Assembly: GCA_950097015.1 (NCBI GenBank)
Contig: CATNEN010000030.1
Location: forward strand, 4,635,001 to 4,699,000
Direction: 5' to 3'
DNA: 64,000 nucleotides
Source of the DNA: Macrostomum hystrix
Taxonomy: Eukaryota; Platyhelminthes; Macrostomidae
Below are positions 44,151 through 56,679 of this stretch, piece after piece (positions within the stretch are counted from its first letter, which is position 1; every line of letters starts with the position of its first letter). The notes under the pieces are model-generated. The model saw nothing but the letters and a program-made list of their open reading frames with translations, was not told the origin of the DNA and did not search any database. Position numbers and translations under genes: made by a program.

Positions 44151-45791
44151 ATGTCCTACAGAGGCAGAGGCAGAGGCGGACGCGGCAGCAGCGGCGAGGC
44201 TTATAGAGGAGACGAGAGGTTTCCATCTGAGTCGCTTGAGCCAAGCGCTCTAGTGCACGTCAGTGACCTTCCTGAGCACACACTCGAAGCTGATTTGCTG
44301 CGCGCATTTTCTAAGTTTGGCGGCATCAAGGAAATCTGCATGCTGCCGCACAGGTCCCAGGCACTGATTGAGTTCCAGGATGTGCAGTCCGCCAATTCTG
44401 TTGTCGATTGTGCAAAGACCGAGTCGATTAGTGTTTCAGGCCGCCGAATTAAAGTGAATTATTCTACCTCGCAGCATATCGTGCATCCACGTGATGGGCA
44501 GTCTAGTGCCCTAGAGAACAAGGTGCTCTTGATCACAGTTTACAATGCACAGTATCCAATCACAGTGGATGTACTGCACCAGATTTGCTCACCACATGGT
44601 GCTGTGAACCGGATCGCCATATACCGCAAGTACAATCTGCAAGCCATGGTGGAGTTCTCGCGCCTCGAAGATGCCATCAGGGCCAAGCGAAACCTGAACG
44701 GGGCCGACATCTACTCTGGCTGCTGCACAATTAAAGTTGAGTACGCCGCTTCTCAGACACTCACGGTGACCAAGAACGACCAAGACTCCTGGGACTATGA
44801 GAATCCACAGCCTAGCAATGCTTCGTTGCTTGGCCAGCCAGATGGTAGACAGCAGTCGCTACTTCGTGAGCCCAGGGTAGGCAATGAACGCAATCCTGTT
44901 CAGCAAGCGCCAACACTAACACATCAAACTGTTCCTATCGGCTACGGTAGGCTGCAGCAGCAGTTTGGTGTTCCCACGGCGCCCGATGCCTTCCACTACG
45001 GACACCCCCATCCGCACATGCTAACAAACCCGGCTGACGCTGCAATCATGCCTGGTACGGTTGTGCTTATGATCTACGGACTAAACTGTGAGGTATTTAA
45101 TTGCCAGCGCCTTTTCAACCTGCTGTGCTTGTACGGAAATGTGGTGCGCATTAAGTTCCTGCGCAGCATGGAAGGCGCTGCGATGGTGCAGATGAGCGAC
45201 CCGCAGGCGGCTGATCGGGCTATTCAGAACTTAAATTCCGCTCGCATGTTCGGCAACAAGCTGCAGGTAGGTTACTCAAAGCAGGCAAGCCTGGCTGAGG
45301 TGGCCCGGCCGCATGACATGTCTGATAGCAGTCCGTCCTACATGGACTTTGCCAGCAGCCGCAACAACCGTTTCACATCACTCGAGCTGTCTGCCAAGAA
45401 CAAGATCTATCCACCATTTCGTGCTCTCCACTTTTGGAATTGCCCACCGCACTTTAATGACGATGACCTGCGCCAGATGTTCACCCGCTGCGGCTGCCAG
45501 GTTCCGGAGAAAATCTGGCGATTCCCTAACGCTAAGTCAGCGGAGAAGACCTCTGCCGGCCTGGTGCAGTGGACGAAGGATGTGGACGCCACGGAGGCGC
45601 TGGTGCTGGCAAACAACTGCGAAGTGCAAGCTCAAGGCCATCATTACCCCTTTGCCATTAGGCTGAGCTTTGCAGCCAAGCTTATTAACGATGGTCCCTG
45701 GCCAGCTTCTCGTGATCGCAGCCCGTTTAAGGAGGACACCCCTGGCTTTAACAAAGGCGGTGGCCGCGGCGGCAGAGGCGATGCCTACTAA
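44151..45791 (+). CDS. hnrnpl: hnRNP L / smooth-type RNA-binding protein
   Basis: Nuclear regulator of splicing and mRNA fate that binds CA-rich RNA in vertebrate homologues. 546 aa, all in one exon. RGG-type N-terminus (YRGRGRGGRG). RRM1 about 32-106 (ALVHVSDLP, QALIEFQD). RRM2 about 122-200 (VLLITVYNAQYPITVD, QAMVEFSRLEDA). Pro/Gln-rich linker 215-295. RRM3 about 302-378 (VLMIYGLN, GAAMVQMSDPQAADRAI). RRM4 about 424-508 (LHFWNCPPHFNDDDLRQMF). RGG tail GGGRGGRGDAY. The four-RRM order with a Tyr/Asn-type RNP2 in RRM2 is that of the hnRNP L family, not PTB. ATG at 44151 follows a 5' UTR beginning after a strong acceptor at 44090. The intronless frame contrasts with vertebrate HNRNPL. Confidence 0.96.
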   Translation: MSYRGRGRGGRGSSGEAYRGDERFPSESLEPSALVHVSDLPEHTLEADLLRAFSKFGGIKEICMLPHRSQALIEFQDVQSANSVVDCAKTESISVSGRRIKVNYSTSQHIVHPRDGQSSALENKVLLITVYNAQYPITVDVLHQICSPHGAVNRIAIYRKYNLQAMVEFSRLEDAIRAKRNLNGADIYSGCCTIKVEYAASQTLTVTKNDQDSWDYENPQPSNASLLGQPDGRQQSLLREPRVGNERNPVQQAPTLTHQTVPIGYGRLQQQFGVPTAPDAFHYGHPHPHMLTNPADAAIMPGTVVLMIYGLNCEVFNCQRLFNLLCLYGNVVRIKFLRSMEGAAMVQMSDPQAADRAIQNLNSARMFGNKLQVGYSKQASLAEVARPHDMSDSSPSYMDFASSRNNRFTSLELSAKNKIYPPFRALHFWNCPPHFNDDDLRQMFTRCGCQVPEKIWRFPNAKSAEKTSAGLVQWTKDVDATEALVLANNCEVQAQGHHYPFAIRLSFAAKLINDGPWPASRDRSPFKEDTPGFNKGGGRGGRGDAY

Positions 45792-48086
45792 TTGTCATCC
45801 ATTGCTCGATCTGGCTAAAAATGGCGCAGTTCTACGTCAAAAGTATATTAACTAACGGTGGCGACCAATCAAAGTGTCAGTGACAGTTTTTGCAGGCAAG
45901 TGAGTGTCTAATATATTAGTTTTCTAACATTAAATTCCCCTTAAATCTGTAGCCAATATGTTCGCTTAGCGCATGTTCAGTCTTTATTAATTGTTTCACT
46001 TAACTATCCTTTTTGTTTCCATTTCACTTAAAATGATTCTTAGTGTGTCGAAACACGGAATAGCCTAATGGTGAACAAGTTAAACGGCACTTGGTTTACG
46101 TAACTGCAACTATCTTTTCATTCTGTTCTCATTCTCAGTTTTCTTTATTCGTTTTAGTGTAAGCTTCCGTGAAATCAATCCTGCAAGCAGGGTTCTGCTG
46201 CAGGCTCCTGGTTAAAAATGGCGAGGTAGTTCTTAAAAAGTCTAAAAATATGTGCTGCATCAATTGTCGTATTGGTTCAATATTGTTCAATAATCCATTT
46301 TATATTTCACTAAAGTTCTGTTGTTTATGCCTCTAGAATTCCCTAGCTGCTGTCTTCATCTAGGATGGGTACCTTACTGAACGAAGTACCTTAGGCCAGT
46401 TGCTTTGTTTAGGTAGTTCGCTAATACGTTCCACGAATTGCTGGCATCTTGAGAAGACGACGAAGATCACTGGCTCTGAATGCTCGCTATTTTTTGTTTC
46501 TGCTCCCTTCTACTACTCCCAATACGATTATTATTTTATAGTCTGTCTGCTTTATATAATTAGGTAAATATAAATTAATTTTTTTCAGCTAGAATAGTGT
46601 ACTCCCCATAGCAAATCGTGCCTATTTTAATGTGTTCAATATGTCCATGTTAAACCCTCCTGGTATCTGTGCATTCTTACAATACAGCCCCTACAGACAC
46701 AGCACAACAAACATAAGCAAATACATGCATGCACACTAGTACTGCCAGTAGCATATTGAAGACATTCACAACTGCAATCTACCAACTACTGTGTTAAAAC
46801 AGAATATTCGTGCTTTGTTTTTTGTCTTTATTTGTGCGTTAACTAGCGTAGGGAGTTATTCAAAATTAGTTATTAATAGTAGTTCTACTTGATAACAATA
46901 ACATAAATACGAGAACAGTACTTTCACGTGGTATAACCATAACTTCTTTTATAGCTACTTAAGTGATAGGATAATTGGATAAGATTGTAATTATTATTAG
47001 GTGCAAGTTCATATAAATTAGCTTATTTACACAATTTACAATTTAGTAATTTGTTTTTGTAGTTTTTCTCGAATCTAAAAATGTCTTTTTAACAATAGTT
47101 TCTTTCAAAACTAACGCCAGACTTTATAATTTAAAGCCAGTATTTTCATATGCACTTCTTTCTAGGCCTTCCTTAGTTTTTAAAATACTAAATTAGACTG
47201 TCACGGTTAGGTTCTGACAAGTAAGTAAGTGGGAGATGTGTGCTGGTATAGGTTATAATCTGCAAGCAAAACATCATTTACTACAACATGTAATAAACTT
47301 CCAGACTATTCACACTCCCCGATTGCAGCAAAAGCCAATTTTCAACAGATTTAGTTCAACAAATTTAGTGTTTCAATCACAATGCTTCACTAGACCTGAA
47401 GCACGCACATAATTTCACACATATCGCCAAGCTTGAAACAATAGTCAACACAGCCGCTTGTTGGTAAGTTCAGTCGTCGACTTGTCTACTCTAATTGAAT
47501 TGATAAATAGGAATAGTTATTATATACTTCTTTATTATATATTACATCAAACAATACACATAATTTGTATGCAACTTTCAATACAATCAGGTACTTCCAT
47601 GTTTATGAAGAAGCATAGATTTTTCATACCAGCAATATGTAAATCCAGGTGGTATAAAGTTATGCGGTAGGCTGTTTTCTTGAGCTGACTGCTCAATATT
47701 GAAACTGGGATAAATCTTAGATAAATATAATCGATTACATTTTTGTATGTAATATATTTAAGTTAAAAAGGTCTGATTCGCAAACTAAAGTGGAGCTAAG
47801 TGGCAAAAGTTAATTTAGTATTCGATCTTGTATACGAATCTTGACTTGCTCTCGTGAAATGGTGTAGCATTTTTAATAGCACTTAAGAGACCGATGTTCT
47901 CACAATCGGAACATCGTTACAAATCGGAGGCTGAAATCATCCTTCCTACCGAACGGGTTTGTCCTGGGTGCCCATACCCTCGTGTTTTTATTCTGATCCA
48001 GTTTTTGTATGAGTATCTAACTAGCTGAAAATAACTAATGATGCAAACTACTTCTACAATGTTATTAAATTCCAAAGAACATTTAC
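45792..48086. other. hnRNP L 3' UTR and intergenic stretch
   Basis: No further coding exons seen. The first clear AATAAA downstream of the stop is near 47289, so the 3' UTR may be long; closer ATTAAA-type signals (45929) are possible. The remainder is AT-rich and featureless. Confidence 0.45.
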
Positions 48087-48152
48087 CCACTGATCCACAA
48101 TTTTAGGAGTTGCAGTCTTTGGCGTGACGGAAGACTCGTATGTGACCGCCAT
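48087..48152 (-). CDS. Candidate first coding exon of an unidentified minus-strand gene
   Basis: GGCGAGATGGCGG gives a good Kozak context. The frame reads MAVTYESSVTPKTATPK then IVDQW and ends in phase 0 at a GTAAAT donor. It lies about 1.35 kb from the VPS33B start on the opposite strand, so the two could share a promoter region. I did not find a second exon. On the plus strand a competing 22-codon frame after an AG (VAVFGVTEDSYVT) is also open. Confidence 0.3.
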
Positions 48153-49505
48153 CTCGCCTGACACTAGACCTACTTAAGAAATAATAGAAAGATATTTTCA
48201 ATTGGCTCAACTCTTATGAAAAATATTTTTATAGATAGATTAGGCAAACGTTTTTTGTAAAATAACCAGCCGTTTTTACTCTCGTTTATCGTCGTTTCTG
48301 GTGCATTCACAAAAAAGGTAATTTTTTCGCATTTTCTGATCCGTATCTCACCAGGATTTCGGCCGGTGTCACACGCGTTTACTAATTTTGTCAGCATTTT
48401 CGCTTTTCCGGACCTAACCTGCAGGACTTGAATTGACCAAATACGTTTTTTGTGCATCTTTATTCCTTCGCGCTGAAATTCCAATACACATAATGTCAGA
48501 CTTCAGACTTTCACGTGATGCTCGATCTGACAAAGCTTTAAGGCGACTGTGAGTTTGACGTGTACTATCTCTGTTAGCATTTATTCAGCTCATTTAAATG
48601 ATTTATTTTTATCTTTTTACCTTATTGTGACGACTACGAGTATTTATACGTAATTCCCCATCTGCACTTTACCCGCGGTATATCTGGTACGTATAATAGC
48701 ACTTATAGTATATTAAGGCATGTTTTTTCGCAATTTACTCATTTTTCTAGATCTATTTCTTGGATGCATATCAAAGCAGAGATAATACATAACTGTACTA
48801 GCGGAATCGTCAGTCTGTTTTCTTTTCTCTCTTCTGTGTAGGCAATTATATGTCTAATGCTGTGCAGATTTAAGACTGCAAACGGACAGCCTAGTGGGAT
48901 ATTGCTGCCAATATCTCATTCAGTATAAAAAAATCCTGCCTTGTCAATAAATAGATCTACTTGTTGTACTTGTTAATCGAATTTCGCTGAAGCTCTGGAT
49001 AAAGAGTATTTTTGCATTTTTATTACAAGCAAGTCGGCTTGCTTTCCCTGTGTCTTCGGGGCTTTACTGATCCGTGCTTAAATAAAGGAGTGCTTCTGAT
49101 TCCATGCGAATGTGTCCTTTGTACTGCTTAGTAACAGTGCTCAGCCATGATAATAAAACGATGTTGCTTCGCTTATACTCTGATTAGATATTTAAGTATT
49201 ACAGACAGGTCCTGATTATGATATAAGGCACTTTTGAACTTACGCACTTTAAAATAATCTTTGCAATAGTTAGGCTATCTTACTTCGCGATTGCGGTGCT
49301 AAGCTAAGTCTGCCAGCAAGCCACTTGAACTTCAAATGTTCAGTGGTAGTTTTAGGAAGAATTCCCATTCCCAGTTCTATTTATCTGTTGATTAACTATC
49401 GTAACTAATCTCTTGATGCTACTAAACATATTTTCAGCTGATTCAGTGACGCTCAATCAATTATCTTTGTTCCCACACTGGTGTGTATTGCCGTTTCCAG
49501 ATTTA

Positions 49506-52500
49506 ATGGAGCGGGGTGAGTTTTTATGCTGCTGATATTATGCTGAAAATTTTTAGCTTTTAGAGTTTACCCGATGAATTCTGATAGCCGCCGTGGTGGG
49601 TCATTTACGGCTCATATGAGAAGCTTGACCAGTATTTGCGCATTTTTTAGCAGTTTGGACCGTATTTAAGAAAGAGCCACCTGTGCGGGTGAAGTGTCTA
49701 AAGTGTGTAAAAAGTTGTGCAAAAGTTGCCTAACTTTTCAGCGGCTCTCGAGGCTAACGCGGCCTAAAAGTTGGTCATATGTTTTTGATGGCTCAAGTAC
49801 GTTTAAAAATTGGCTCAAGTGGGTCAAGCTGCTCAATGGCTGGTCAAGTGGCTCAAGCTGACAATGGCTGGTCAAGTGTCTCAAGTGGCTCGCACTGCTC
49901 AATGGATGCAAAAGGATTGCTAGTCCATCCCACTGGATAGAATAAACAGAATGGATTGCTAGTCCATCCCAATGGATAGAATAAACAGAATGGATTGCTA
50001 GTCCATCCCAATGGATAGAATAAACAGAATGGATTGCTAGTTCAACTCCACTGGATCCCAGTTAATAGGCCGATTGTTTTTCCATTGTGTTTACATACGT
50101 ATATATATATATCTATGACGAAATAAACGCTACGCTTAAAAAAATCACAATTTTCTAAATACCAATAATAGCAAACAAATGCATAAATATTTGTGCGACA
50201 TAACTCTTTCAAAATCTTCTTTACACTTTTAACCAACACTTTAGCCGTATTGACAACTTTTAAACAACATTTGAGACGCCACAGTCATAATTGACCAGTT
50301 TTTAAGCCATCTATAACCTACATGACCAGCTGGGGTTTCCCTGCCACCCCAACCCCAGTAATGTACGCACAACCATGCGCCAACCCCCGCCCCACGTACA
50401 CCACTCCCAACTGGCGGCTCATTGATCCGTTTTTAAGACGTTTTTGACCCGAAATCGCAGTCCGCGTTTGACATTTGGGGTTAAAAGTTGCTAAAGCGTC
50501 TCAACTCTTACCCCTCTTAAAATAGCTAACTGAGTGCTGTACTTAGCGGAGTTGAGACACTTTTGACCCACAACGGCGGCTCACTTTTTTCATCCGGTTA
50601 AGCCTAGAAATTTGCGTTCGTAAACTGCAACAAAAAACCAGGGAGAAAAAGAGACGCGTTTCAGTGATGTTTGACCAGACTAGCAATTGTGGCTAACCTG
50701 TGATCTGGGATTCTAGTTTCAGACATACCAGAGATTTTATTTGCAATCCTTGCTAAAAAATCGCTTGTTACTTGCAATGTGGTTGTTATCAAACAAACTC
50801 GTTTTTGTGCTTTTCCGCACTTTAAGGAACTAAACAGGTCGCTTCACCTGTGGATCCAGCTTTGGTGGCTGAGGTCGGCAGTAACCTCGTGAAGCAGGCG
50901 CAGGAACTCACAGGTGGCGACCACATATTGGTTATCGATCCGAGTCTGATGAAACCGTTAGATCGAGTTACTACGGGAGTCCAGTTAAGGTATGGCTCTA
51001 GCTCTATTTTTGTCCGATTTCTTACTTGTAACGCCTTACGTTGTAAACGATTTTCGGAATTAAACAAATCAAAGAATTTGATGTTTTCCTAGTTCACCCA
51101 TATTATAATTATTGTATGATGTGGACTTGTCTGTTCGAATTCCCTATGCCTATAAAGAAGCAGCATCTAAAGAACTAGCAGACAGCAAGCTTTTAATGAT
51201 TTTTCATCAATTAGTCAATCGGCATTGTTACCTGTCAATTTCCCGCCTACATAGGCTTCCTAGTTCGCTCAGTATGTTAAGCAAAGAAATAGGGATTTCG
51301 GGTTGTTTAAGCTTGCCCACAGCACATTCGTCCGCGGACGCTTGCTCGCTGAATATTACTCACCGTGCGCGGCCTTTTGATGCTTACATTAAATGAGACA
51401 CACTTACGGGGCTCGTACATGAGAGAATCAATGTGATGATCAACACAGGTGGAACGCATGTCCTACTAGGCTTGGTTAAGCACGTGAACATGCTTGTAAA
51501 TGCATTGACTACATAGTACTTATTAGGTTTATTTATTATTTATATAAACTTATATAATATATAATATATATAATATAAAAGTATAAAAGTATATAATATA
51601 TATAATATATATATAATATATAATATATTTATATAAACATAGCTATATCAATTGCTATATAAATTTTGTTTATATTTGGTACTATATAAAAAAATAAAAG
51701 CACTAAATACTCCATCTGCTGTTAGCTATTTTTAATTCTCCAACTAGCCAGTTTTGGTCAAACTTCTAATTTGCACCTTACATCATCATGCACAGTAAAG
51801 CTATGGTCCCAGTGTGGGATCGGTGCGAAACAACACGTGGGCAAATGTGCGGTGTGCAGACGTCTGGTATGCAAACGGTGGGCAAATTGGTGATTTCCGT
51901 GCCTAATAAATAGTGAGACCTCGTGTCCAGTCCAGAAGAAGTCTAGATCCACAAAATTCAACACAGGAATCAGCAGGCTGCCGAGGTTCAAAGTTATCGG
52001 GACGGTCGGATTGAGCATCCACCTGAGTCGGCCCGCGCTCGCTACCCCCTGTTATACCTGCTGCGCCCCGACCTGCGACGTCTGCGCCAAGTGTGTAACG
52101 CCTTTAAGGCAGATGCAATCCGTGGGATTCGGCGCCTTTATCTGGTGGCTTTCGTGCCCGCAGTTCCTACCGGCGCCTATGCCCTCGCTGAGGAGGAGGG
52201 TGTATTGGGCCAGCTGTTCCGCCTGCACGACCTGCCGCTGTTACTCTTTCCATTGGATGAGGATCTTCTGTCTATGGAACTAGAAGCTGCCTTCCGTTGC
52301 CTGCAATCGGACGGTGACCGCAGCCTGCTGGCTTCAGTGGCTCGGGCCATCGTCTGCATTGAAAACGCTACTCGGCCTGCCGGCCCCGCTCCGAACTGGC
52401 ACCTTTTCGGCGAGTGTGCACACGCTGTGTTTGCCCTGTGCGAGCAACTGCGCTCTGGAATCGGTGCACCGCCTGCTGCCGCTACTCCTGCTGGTGCCAG

Positions 52501-54443
52501 TGCGGGATTTAGTCAGGTTTTGCCTAACATTTTTCCTTTTTAGAAGTATTTTACTCGTAGTAGAATATACCAAATAAAAATCGTTATAATTTCTTTCTCG
52601 GGATATAAAGATGTAATTAAATCTTACTTACTAGCTTTTAAAGGGCCAAATGGATTTATTATTTACGAGCATAGTATAAGGTGACGGATATTTCCGGTGT
52701 TAAAAGTTTTCATTTTCGATTAAACGCGTTTTCGTTATTGCCTTCGTTTTTATTACGTGAGTGCGTTATTAACCTTGAAATCTGCATTATGTCCTGGGTG
52801 CCTTTGGAAAGTTCTAGATCAAATATCTGACTCTATCTACTTAGATCCAATTCGCTGCTCCTAACCCTGCATGTCATATCAAAGCCCTTTATTGAGTCGC
52901 CGCCTTAACACCCAGTAACTGCCCCACCCTTAAGTGGTCCGGTTCTCTATTGTTTAATAGTAACCCTGTACTTCAGCGTTTTAAGTTCAGTGCAGAATTA
53001 CTCACTTCTCCCTCGACACAAATTGATACCACATTCTGTTTTCTGAGATACATTAAAAACAGCAAGCGCTTCATCAAACTTCAACACTTCAAACCAGCAT
53101 ACAATATTTTATTCATCAGGTTGTCATTATTAGTCGAGAAGTAGACTTGATAACTCCATTGTGTCTTCAACGTCTGTATGCTGGCTGTCTTGACGACTGC
53201 TTTCGTGTCACTAGTGGCCTATTGGTTGCACCGCGAGCACCAGCTGCTCAGCCTACTCAGCAGGGACAGCAGCAGCAGCCAGCCAGGTTGTTTGTGTCCC
53301 GGCTTGAGGACCCAGTGTTCAGGGAGTTGTCAGATCTGCATATGGCTGCTGTTCCTGATATGCTGCGCCGTGTAAGCATTCTTCGCTCACTACAGTCGTC
53401 TGTGAATTACGACTTTTAATACACCGCCGCACACATTTTAGGTAGCAAACAGCCTGACGGATTACGAACGGCAGGGCCGTTCAGCCCAGACTGTAGCTGA
53501 GATGCGCAGCTTTGTTCAGAACGATCTACGAGATTTGGCGTTTAAAAAACGCTCCCTAGCTTCGCACATCTCCTTGTGCGAGGAGGTCAACCGACGCTTC
53601 AATGGCCTAACGGAATTTTTGCACGCTGAGGAATGTATGCTAATCGGTGCTGATCCCACAGATGCCAGCATGCGACAAAGTATTGGCATGCGCAACTACT
53701 ATGCTGACTACTTCGCTGAGTGTTGCGTCAGGCGAGCCGACCCGCGCCACACTCTGCGTCTCATTTGTCTGCACTCGCTAACCTGTAGTGGCTTCTCTGT
53801 TGATGATCTGTCTCGGCTGCGTCAAGCATTTTGCCAGGCCCACGGATTTCAACATGTTGCCACTTTTGCTGCTCTGCACAAAGCTGGGCTGCTCACTCCG
53901 CGTGACAGCGTTGGCCACGTTGCCTCCCTCACTGGTTGCCGTCAGTTCTCTGCCTCATCTGTGCCAGCATCTTCGCCAACTGTGCCACCTGCTTCCGTAG
54001 CATCCGTTGACTACCCGGCACTGCGTAAGCGGCTGCAACTGGTCGAACGAGATCCAGCAAAGGCAGAGCGTGACCCGACCCGGCTATCCTACGCGCTGAG
54101 TGGCCTGTGTGAGCCCCTGTCTGGAAAGCTCATTCAGCTCGCTTTGGAGTCGGGCAGAACCAGCGGTCATCAAGCACAGCCAAGTCTCAAGGATTTGCCA
54201 TTCTACAAGGAGTGCAGACTTGCGCAGAATCGCTACGCTGTTAGTCAGTCGGCCCTGGTAGTGATGCTTGGTGGTTGCACCTACTCGGAGGTGGCCTCAG
54301 TGCGCCAGATTGCCAGCAAGTACAATATCCGAGTTCAACTACTCACTACCGGCATTGTGGGCTGCTGCGATCTCCTTACCCAGGTGTCTCCTGCTCTGGC
54401 CGCCACAGTCGAGCCTTTAGGTCATTTGGCAAACCGAGTCTGA
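49506..54443 (+). CDS. VPS33B: VPS33B, Sec1/Munc18-family vesicle-fusion regulator
   Basis: Sec1/Munc18 protein that, with VIPAS39, acts in endosome/lysosome-related trafficking in animals. Exons 49506-49515, 50827-50989, 51967-52516, 53120-53371 and 53442-54443 join in phase to exactly 659 codons (658 aa; human VPS33B is about 617). Diagnostic blocks in order: LMKPLDRV; LLYLLRPDLRRLRQV; LAEEEGVLGQ; FPLDEDLLSMELEAAF; ISREVDLITPLCLQRLYAG; LRLICLHSLTCSGFS; FQHVATFAALHKAGLL; VMLGGCTYSEVASVRQIA with LLTT. EEEG and LDEDLLSMEL favour VPS33B over VPS33A. The first exon holds only MERG plus one base and was chosen because its donor phase fits. A Gln-rich insert (QPTQQGQQQQPA) lies in exon 4. AATAAA at 54557 is the likely poly(A) signal. 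Confidence 0.94.
49587..50583. repeat. Imperfect inverted-repeat region
   Basis: GCCGCCGTGGTGGGTCA near the left edge returns inverted as TGACCCACAACGGCGGC near the right edge. Further GGCGGCTCA, GACGTTTTTGACC and GGCTCAAGTGGGTCAAG motifs lie inside. It covers most of VPS33B intron 1 and contains the 39-bp array. It may be a decayed foldback element; the ends are approximate. Confidence 0.4.
49914..50057. repeat. Tandem repeat, 39-bp unit, 3.7 copies
   Basis: Units begin GGATTGCTAGTCCATCCC and continue ATGGATAGAATAAACAGAAT. Starts at 49914, 49953, 49992 and 50031 are exactly 39 bp apart. Intronic to VPS33B. Confidence 0.95.
51525..51655. repeat. (AT)n-rich microsatellite
   Basis: Interrupted TATA/ATAATATA repeats in VPS33B intron 2, self-complementary and able to form hairpins. 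Confidence 0.85.
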
Positions 54444-54556
54444 CCTTCACGACCACCCTTTGCTACATGCGATGAATACATTATATCTGGCTGAGGCTTC
54501 TAGATTACATGTGTTACTGTCGGAGTTTGCGCATGTAATCGTATTCCTGTGTTGTC

Positions 54557-54562
54557 AATAAA
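54557..54562 (+). promoter_or_regulatory. Poly(A) signal AATAAA of VPS33B
   Basis: Canonical hexamer 114 bp after the VPS33B stop codon. Confidence 0.6.
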
Positions 54563-55266
54563 AAAGACGTTGGACATTTAATATATCTGATTTAAATGAA
54601 CAGAGCGATGTACCAACCTACCGCTCTGCCGCTCTAGCTATTGCTGTTTTGTGTCTTTAATGTAACTATTTTTCATGAGCAACTTAGAAGACTCGAAATG
54701 TCTCCTTTTCTCACATTTGATCGACTTCCCACGATAAGTACTAAATATGCTAACCCCCGTCACGCTTTATTTGAAGTCGAAATCGCCCTCTATAAAACTT
54801 TGTATTTTCAGCTTATCTAGACTGCCTGCTAGAACGTTTTTTTCATATGATGTTTTGCCAAATGGATTGTTCTCGATAATGATTTAATGTGTGAATAACC
54901 TAGCCTGTGGAATTCGCTATGCAATATAAATTGCTAAATTTCATGTTATACAGATTTAAATTTCATTTCATATTTTCATTTGCAAACGAGTTTTATATTT
55001 TTAAGTCCTCTTTCTTTTGAGCTGATTCAATAACAGTAACTTAGGTACGAGCGCATGTAGATTTTTGTGACTGTGAAAACACGTCTTTCAACATAAAAAA
55101 TATTCATATTAACCACACCAGGAGCTCAGCCAAGGAACCATTCAGTTAGTATCTTTTATTTATGTGGATCGAAACTAGGAAATAAATTGCAGAAACACCT
55201 TTGCGATCCTAAACTACGCGTTAGTAAGTCCCTTTAAAGAAAAAGCAAAAGCTAAAAGCACTTTAC

Positions 55267-55586
55267 CTGGGTCAAGCGATGCTGGACAGCGATGAATTTT
55301 GGATATCCATCGCGGAAAGTGATGCTGGGCAACCATCCTCTGCAATGTGTCCACCCCTTGCCTCGTCTGGAACAGCAGCGCCAGTTAGCAAGCGGACAAG
55401 TAGCTATTGTCCGCACTTGGCCCTCACTGCGAGGGCGCCGCAACGTCAGCAGCGGTTTCAGACAATAGGACTCGATCTGTTAAATCACGTTCCCGGGCAG
55501 TCCATTCCTCACTTGCGCAGCTGGTCGGAGGGCGTTATTAGCTGCGCCCTGACATAGAGTTCTCTGTTGGTGTCGCCACCTGTCCG
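55267..55586 (-). CDS. Two joined candidate exons of an unidentified gene
   Basis: Minus-strand exons 55586-55513 (after a TGTCCGCAG acceptor, before GTGAGG) and 55366-55267 (after GCTGTTCCAG, before GTAAAG) join in phase: TGGDTNRELYVRAQLITPSD, QLRKRGKGWTHCRGWLPSIT, then FRDGYPKFIAVQHRLTQ. Composition is GC-rich and coding-like. I do not recognise the protein. No start or stop exon was located, and a plus-strand frame (55279-55557) overlaps. Confidence 0.35.
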
Positions 55587-56679
55587 CTGCGGACACACAG
55601 AGCTGCACCTAGGATGTCTGAGTGGGCAGGGTTAGGCACGGAGCTGAATGCGGCTCAGGCCTGGCCTGTCCGGGTCGTCTGAATTATATTAGTTTGCCTG
55701 GTAATCAATGGAGGTGCTAGAGGTAACTAAATGTCGAAATCCAAAAAGGTAGCTAAAAGAGTTGCCGAACGATACAAAACTCGCTTTCGTGTGCTGAATC
55801 AAATGCTTAAGTCAAAGTGCAAAAGCGGTTAAACTTATATTTTCAGAACTTTTTCAGAACTACCCTCGAATAAAGGACTTTAACTGAAGATTTTAAACAA
55901 AATAATAAATAGATGAGGTTTCCCGTCTGTTTAGTGGCTACAAGTGTCAGTCTATATTTTTGGGAAGTTTCATCGTTCGCGTGATCAAATGATAAAAAAA
56001 TTGCTATTTTGCGGCAACCTTTGTAACTGTCAGCTTGAATCATAAGCTCTCCACTCAAGATCTAGCTGCCAGTGCAGACAACCTCTTTTGATAGGCCTCG
56101 ATTTTAGCTTTTTAATTCTCTTTCATTACCCTATTTCTCGGTCCTTAAATGGATCTGAGTCGTGCTTTGCAAGCCCTTGAGGATTAGGAAAGATACACTT
56201 GACTATGCTTCTCGCCTTCCGGTTTCCTGTCCTCCAGCTGAACAGAAATCTTTTTCTTTCAGCCACGAGCACAATTAGCTCGTATTAGCAGAGATTGTTT
56301 ATAAGTAAAAAAACTCTCCTAGCCAGAAGCAAATAGCACAAAAATGCAAATTAAGCAGTATATGAAAGAATACATTTTAAATAGTTCAAGTGTTGAGTTA
56401 GTTTAGCCGTAACATGATATGTCATTGCAAAACGCAGTAAAACGAGATTAAAACCAGGCAGGGCCTAGAATTGTAATTTTAATTGATAGAATTAAGTTAC
56501 TGAGAAGCGAAGGATCCGTCGCAACTTTTTGGGAACAGCTTTGGTACTATAACGAAGCAAAAAGGTTTGCACCTGCAGGCGATAGAGTCAGCGATCATGG
56601 TAAGTTAAAATATTAAAATAATTAAGTAATGAATAAGTAAAAACGCTCGAGCAACTTGAAGGTCCACCAGGCATCAGCT

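Noticed and set aside
44201-45666. Other-frame open frames within the hnRNP L exon
   Set aside because: Shadows of the intact 546-aa reading frame.
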